This document shows positions 52,901-54,986 of a DNA stretch of 54,986 nucleotides, piece by piece; the first letter of the stretch is position 1, and the number at the start of each line of letters is the position of its first letter. The position numbers were made by a program, and so were the translations under genes. This DNA comes from Chromatiales bacterium (GTDB lineage Bacteria; Pseudomonadota; Gammaproteobacteria; JAGRCI01): positions 1-54,986 of the forward strand of contig JAGRGI010000163.1 in the NCBI GenBank assembly GCA_020445565.1. Direction: 5' to 3'. Below the pieces are notes generated by a model. The model did no database searches, had not been told where the DNA came from, and saw only the letters and a program-made list of their open reading frames with translations.

Positions 52901-54986
52901 AGATCGATAGTCTGGCCTGCCGCGATTTGACTGCCGAATACCAGGACGGCGCGTCCGTCACCATTGGCGTTGGAGACGGGTAAGCCGAAGATCAGATCCT
53001 CCCGGCCGTCGTTGTCCACGTCACCGGCACTGGCTACCGGCATGAAACCGCTGTAAAAGCTCTCACCCTGATCGTTTGAGGCGCTGACAAAGACCGTGCC
53101 GAGGCTGTTGCCAGGGGTATCCAGCTCCGGGGTGGTGATGAGGGCGCTTTGGGCGGCGAAACCGTCGCTGCGCCCAAAAACCAGATAAGCGGCTGAGCCG
53201 TAAACTCCCTCGACAATATCGAGCGCCGTGAACAGGATATCGTCCAGGCCGTCGCCGTTGACGTCGCCCGCGGCACTGACGTCCAGGCCGATGTAGTCGT
53301 AGTCGCCAAAGACGATGAAGTCGCTGCCGAGATATCGGTTGGTGATGGTCAGTCCCGTTCCCACATCGAGGCTGTCGAGTGATACCGAACCGTCGGCTCC
53401 CGGTCCTCCCGGTTGGCCGAACACGACGTAGACCGTTTCCTCGGTGAAGGGATTGCTCACGGCGAAGTCGCCGAGTCCATCGCCATTGACATCCCCCAGG
53501 CCGGCGAGCGATACGCCGTAGCCATAGGTTGGAATGTCCACGCGCAGGCCGGTCGCCATGTCGATATCCCCGGTCGACAGGCTTCCGCCGCCGATGTTGC
53601 CGGATGTACCGAAGACGATGAAGGGTGTTTCGTAGTAGGACGAACGCGTGTATTCATAGGCGACGAAGCCGATGTCGTCGAATCCGTCGCCATTGATGTC
53701 GCCCACACCCGCCACCGGCAAGCCGTAGTAGGCATAGCCATAGCCGCGGCCGATGCGGAAGCCGTTGTTGCCGTCGAGTTGTGTCTCGAGATTGAAGGGG
53801 TTTGTGGGAGGCAGACCGGTGTCGCCGAAAATTACATAAGCGGGCAGTGGGCTGGCTTCTGGGCCGGGAATGGGATCGCCGACAATGAAATCCGCTATGC
53901 CGTCCTGGTTGAAGTCACCGACGGGCTGGACGCCATTGACGAAATCGTAGCTCTGCAGATCAAACCCCTGCCCGCCGGTCAGGTTTGGCAGCAGGATCGT
54001 CGTGGGCGCAGTCGGGTTGACCTGTACCGTCGCAGCGTCCGTGGCGGTGCTGAACGGGCTGGCGCCACCGTTGACGGTGGTATCGAAGGTCTGACCGATC
54101 GTGCCCTGACTGAGATCCCAGGCGCGGAACTCGAAGGTTGCCTGGCCGCTGAAACCCATGTTGGGGACAAATCGGACCAATTCGGTCGCCGAGAGCAGCC
54201 GAGCGGACGTGCTCAGGTCCACTGCCGAGCCGGTGGTGGCAGAGAAGTCCAGCCAACTGTTGCCGAGGTCGAGGGAGTATTGCCACTTGCCGTTGGTGTT
54301 GTCCACGGCGGTGACGGCAACAGCTTCGGGTGGCGAAGGGTTGTCGGCGTCGGTGATGGAGCCGTCCACGACCACATTGCCGACCGTGTCGCCGGCCGGG
54401 GCTGTTTCGTCTTGCGGAACTGTAGGCAGTGCAGGGGTCGGATTGTCGTTCAGGACCGGTGCGGTATTGACGATGGCGAGCGCGGCATCGGCGTTGGCGC
54501 TGAAAGCCGTGGTTCCGCCTCGGTTGGTGGTATCCGCGGTGCCGCCGACGGAGCCGCTGGTCTGGTCCCAGGCAAGGAAGCTGATGGCCGATTGCCCGGC
54601 GAAATTGGCGTCGGGCACGAAGCGGACCTGATCGTTGAACCCCAACAGTCTCGCCGAGCTGGCAAGATTCACGATCTGCCCACTCACGGCTGAGAACGCG
54701 TTCCAGGTTTCACCATTGTCCAGGGAAAACTGCCACTGACCATTGGTGTTTGCCACGCCGGTTACCGCGATCGACTCCGGCGCGTTGGCAACGTCTGGAT
54801 CCGTGATGGAGCCATCGATGATCAGCTCGCCTACCGTCGTACCGGCAGGGCTGATTTCGTTGGGTAACTGGGCAGGAAACTGCGGATCGACCAGCACATT
54901 GAGCGTTGGCGCGGTATTCTGAGGCTCGGGCTCCGGTTGTGGTTCAGGCTGTGGCTGTGGTTCGGGTTCCGGTTCGGGCTCGGGTT
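47995..54986 (-). CDS. Giant calcium-dependent FG-GAP/RTX surface or secreted protein (N-terminus outside window)
   Basis: At least 2330 codons are seen and the frame stays open through the window edge, so the start lies outside. From the edge inward there is a Pro-Glu/Pro-Gln linker (54986-54912) and two ~145-aa cadherin-like repeats (each with a WQFSLDNGETW or WQYSLDLGNSW motif). Three blocks follow, each of seven FG-GAP repeats (GDxNGDGxDD) followed by RTX-like glycine/aspartate repeats and a shared ~100-aa module (NTLRIxGxxxxxV, ATLQVQxGxD). FG-GAP repeats fold as integrin-like propellers and RTX repeats bind calcium, often in type I-secreted adhesins. No transport genes are seen here. 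Function as an adhesin or matrix protein is inferred. Confidence 0.85.
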   Translation of the reverse strand, partial: PEPEPEPEPQPQPEPQPEPEPQNTAPTLNVLVDPQFPAQLPNEISPAGTTVGELIIDGSITDPDVANAPESIAVTGVANTNGQWQFSLDNGETWNAFSAVSGQIVNLASSARLLGFNDQVRFVPDANFAGQSAISFLAWDQTSGSVGGTADTTNRGGTTAFSANADAALAIVNTAPVLNDNPTPALPTVPQDETAPAGDTVGNVVVDGSITDADNPSPPEAVAVTAVDNTNGKWQYSLDLGNSWLDFSATTGSAVDLSTSARLLSATELVRFVPNMGFSGQATFEFRAWDLSQGTIGQTFDTTVNGGASPFSTATDAATVQVNPTAPTTILLPNLTGGQGFDLQSYDFVNGVQPVGDFNQDGIADFIVGDPIPGPEASPLPAYVIFGDTGLPPTNPFNLETQLDGNNGFRIGRGYGYAYYGLPVAGVGDINGDGFDDIGFVAYEYTRSSYYETPFIVFGTSGNIGGGSLSTGDIDMATGLRVDIPTYGYGVSLAGLGDVNGDGLGDFAVSNPFTEETVYVVFGQPGGPGADGSVSLDSLDVGTGLTITNRYLGSDFIVFGDYDYIGLDVSAAGDVNGDGLDDILFTALDIVEGVYGSAAYLVFGRSDGFAAQSALITTPELDTPGNSLGTVFVSASNDQGESFYSGFMPVASAGDVDNDGREDLIFGLPVSNANGDGRAVLVFGSQIAAGQTIDLDNIGSAGFNITATGTGGLLGASVSGVGDVNGDGFDDIIVGAPTSDHDGYTGAGIAYLIFGGSDTSDVDVAVPDGIRSIGLLGGTDYSYQGTTVGGLGDVDGDGLDDVLVSGYDGNTYVVFGADFRNELFPGLTGNSNVNLINGTAGSDFIDGITNTGTAGDIIRAGAGNDSIVFHIKDVLTVDGGEGNDTLLFGNDSPSNFDFTQINMTLDHYQRFEDLEVFDLSGGDFSVTLGALDLFRMTDSRNTLRIMGGTGDAVSTSDGGWMQVGGGIIGADNYSFFQNGGATLQVQQGVDVSGIQIFTPLPTLSPSELNGANGFTLYINATDTDAFGFSVSGAGDFDRDGFDDVLIGAAEANDSGRAAYVVYGSGAASPLLIDVSSMPIGAGFAILPAATDNRLGFSVAGGFDFNGDGFNDLLVGDDVADESVADSGAVYLLFGDGSRPGGPIDLTASPDLVVAGTAVNDRFGYAAAAVGDTNGDGFEDILIGAIEANANGAGSGQVTLLPGGSRLYSYIGSQYAAYYGGTLINGVQSYEYAGASVGRVGDFNGDGFDDFVISDFDVDGPDAAYLIFGAASGLPLIELANLTGSQGFAIGPIDVALRANQIAAGAGDINGDGLADLIVGSPNEQAAYVLFGTGAPFGPVFFPTDLNGSNGFAITGGPVSFGSGVGAAGDFNGDGIDDLFVTADYANLGAAGQGAELTVIFGQTGDFGSSLNVADLSYGQGLHIQGIANADQSGFAARATDVRSAGDVNGDGYDDLIIGARHASNQGGNSGEAYVVFGGGFGTSADFLGSDGSQNFVGTGADEILIGGRGDDFLDGGPGDDVIIGAEGNDTIIYDPATDTRRVDGGTGDDTLRISAAGVMLSLTDLNLSEHYQLFRNFEVLDLGTGNGNTLNLDLADLRGMTDIRNTLRIDGDASNTVNVAGQWILSGNPNLGGNPYLEYRSGNATLQVQEGLDLNISLAGVNVPAFVQNANNGTRIPGEADGDLQGQAVGGGGDFNGDGLADIVLAAPGTQNNPNSFGTFYTAFSPAANYPSPFDLATLNGSTGFASTVTGPPSDLLYSDLSLGGDINGDGLADLVIGAGQFDGNNGAVFVVFGAAAASDPLALDGDLDGNNGFAFHGESTTRTGFAVDMSGDINNDGFEDLIIGAIDADGAGGSRANSGQAYVILGHGSPFSGAIGPMDIGSTVAGFVIDGVAANDRFGQEVAILGDINGDGFDDMAVASRSRSTVAVLYGAPTGSLPVGTLDLAALSPSQGFTITGINATGLGRDVTGIGDFNGDGIDDFAISDNGGSGSDPAGYILFGRSGGFGGNIDLNSFGSTDGIRLIGVSPDEYAGESVAAAGDFNGDGFDDVLFGSPGGVEGSNPEGDRTYLLFGGNGATDVDVSTPDGARYLTLLGALPSGYNHDMFGYSISAAGDVNGDGFHDLLIGAPYANTENGESGEAYILFGANPSQQSAFADNVYIGDDMNNVFLGTAVIDNAIGGRGDDTLDGRANTDILIGGLGNDILITDGVDFRLDGGGGFDTVQLESGASGVNLDLAATGRITGVEQIDITGSGDNQLTLNLDDVLDISDSTNDLLIVGNTGDAVADGNGALWTANGTQDVNGTLFSIFELEAARLIVHPDLDTSGLTT
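49990..51959 (-). repeat. FG-GAP propeller block B plus RTX module
   Basis: Seven motifs (from AGDFDRDGFDDV to AGDVNGDGYDDL) are followed by typical RTX repeats (GGRGDDFLDGGPGDDVIIG) and a closing module with NTLRIDGDASNTV and ATLQVQEGLD. Confidence 0.8.
51960..53997 (-). repeat. FG-GAP propeller block A plus RTX module
   Basis: Seven GDxNxDGxxD motifs (from VGDFNQDGIADF to LGDVDGDGLDDV) are followed by GAGNDSIVF and GGEGNDTLLF repeats and a closing module with NTLRIMGGTGDAV and ATLQVQQGVD. Confidence 0.8.
54013..54897 (-). repeat. Two cadherin-like repeats of the giant protein
   Basis: Protein repeats at 54897-54463 and 54462-54013. Each has the order DGSITDxDxxxxPE, VAVTxVxNTNGxWQ, a SLDxGxxW strand, SSARLL or TSARLL, VRFVPxxxFxGQ and a FxAWDxxxG strand. 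They resemble the tandem Ig/cadherin-like domains common in bacterial surface proteins. Confidence 0.75.

Noticed and set aside
53413..54693. 426-codon (and at 50779-52038, 419-codon) open frames on the plus strand
   Set aside because: They are antisense to the repetitive FG-GAP gene; their repeats mirror the repeated DNA and no plausible start region exists.
47995..54986. Dense DNA repeats considered as a CRISPR or satellite array
   Set aside because: The periodicity is explained by FG-GAP and RTX protein repeats in one continuous reading frame.

Overview
The window looks like chromosome from a GC-rich gammaproteobacterium. Evidence is the ydbH/ynbE/ydbL outer-membrane lipid genes, a gamma-type proA-nadD-rsfS run, mtaB, ispG, cysM, rlmD, prc, arfB and a type IVa minor-pilin cluster (fimT, pilV, pilW, pilX, pilY1, pilE). 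A Chromatiales-like sulphur bacterium is my guess, but no marker here settles the order. No phage, integrase or CRISPR array was seen; the only mobile-type genes are one intact Rpn/PD-(D/E)XK nuclease gene and one internally deleted copy.

Layout. 1-4.5 kb (minus strand): the 5' end of a tRNA with a strong promoter, a 56-aa protein behind a long hairpin, a membrane-type SbcC/Rad50-like ATPase with a 65-aa partner, and a degenerate one-domain DEAD-box protein. 4.5-7.7 kb: a gene-poor stretch, mtaB and ispG, with an orphan plus-strand terminator between them. 7.9-19.8 kb (plus): Rpn remnant, cysM, a ydbH-type gene, a ynbE-ydbL fusion, a PolB-type exonuclease, rlmD, prc, intact Rpn gene, proA, nadD, rsfS. 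19.8-22.4 kb (minus): a sodium:amino-acid symporter and a D-Ala-D-Ala peptidase. 22.5-26.2 kb (plus): a translationally coupled trio of dihaem peroxidase, membrane GAF-cyclase and arfB.

26.4-34.4 kb (plus) is the minor-pilin cluster. fimT has its own terminator. A matching 28-base element lies upstream of both fimT and pilV. PilY1 carries three repeated jelly-roll-like modules inserted into its von Willebrand A domain.

34.7-47.1 kb (minus) is the most unusual region: one tightly packed apparent operon encoding a pilin, a GspF/PilC platform protein, three more pilins, a protein with an RNxxxH (HEPN-like) motif, a 1603-aa nSTAND NTPase with a membrane helix and a very long WD40 region, PilN-like, PilO-like and minimal PilP-like proteins, and a TPR-class III nucleotide cyclase. 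No extension or retraction ATPase, secretin or PilM is present here. I infer a type IV filament-like machine wired to a STAND signalling ATPase and to cyclic-nucleotide production, and I do not recognise this combination as a described system.

47.4-55.0 kb holds a MOSC-domain gene convergent with, and overlapping, the 3' end of a giant calcium-dependent surface or secreted protein. That protein has three consecutive blocks, each with seven FG-GAP repeats (one seven-bladed propeller) followed by RTX-like repeats. Its N-terminus lies outside the window beyond a Pro-Glu/Gln linker.
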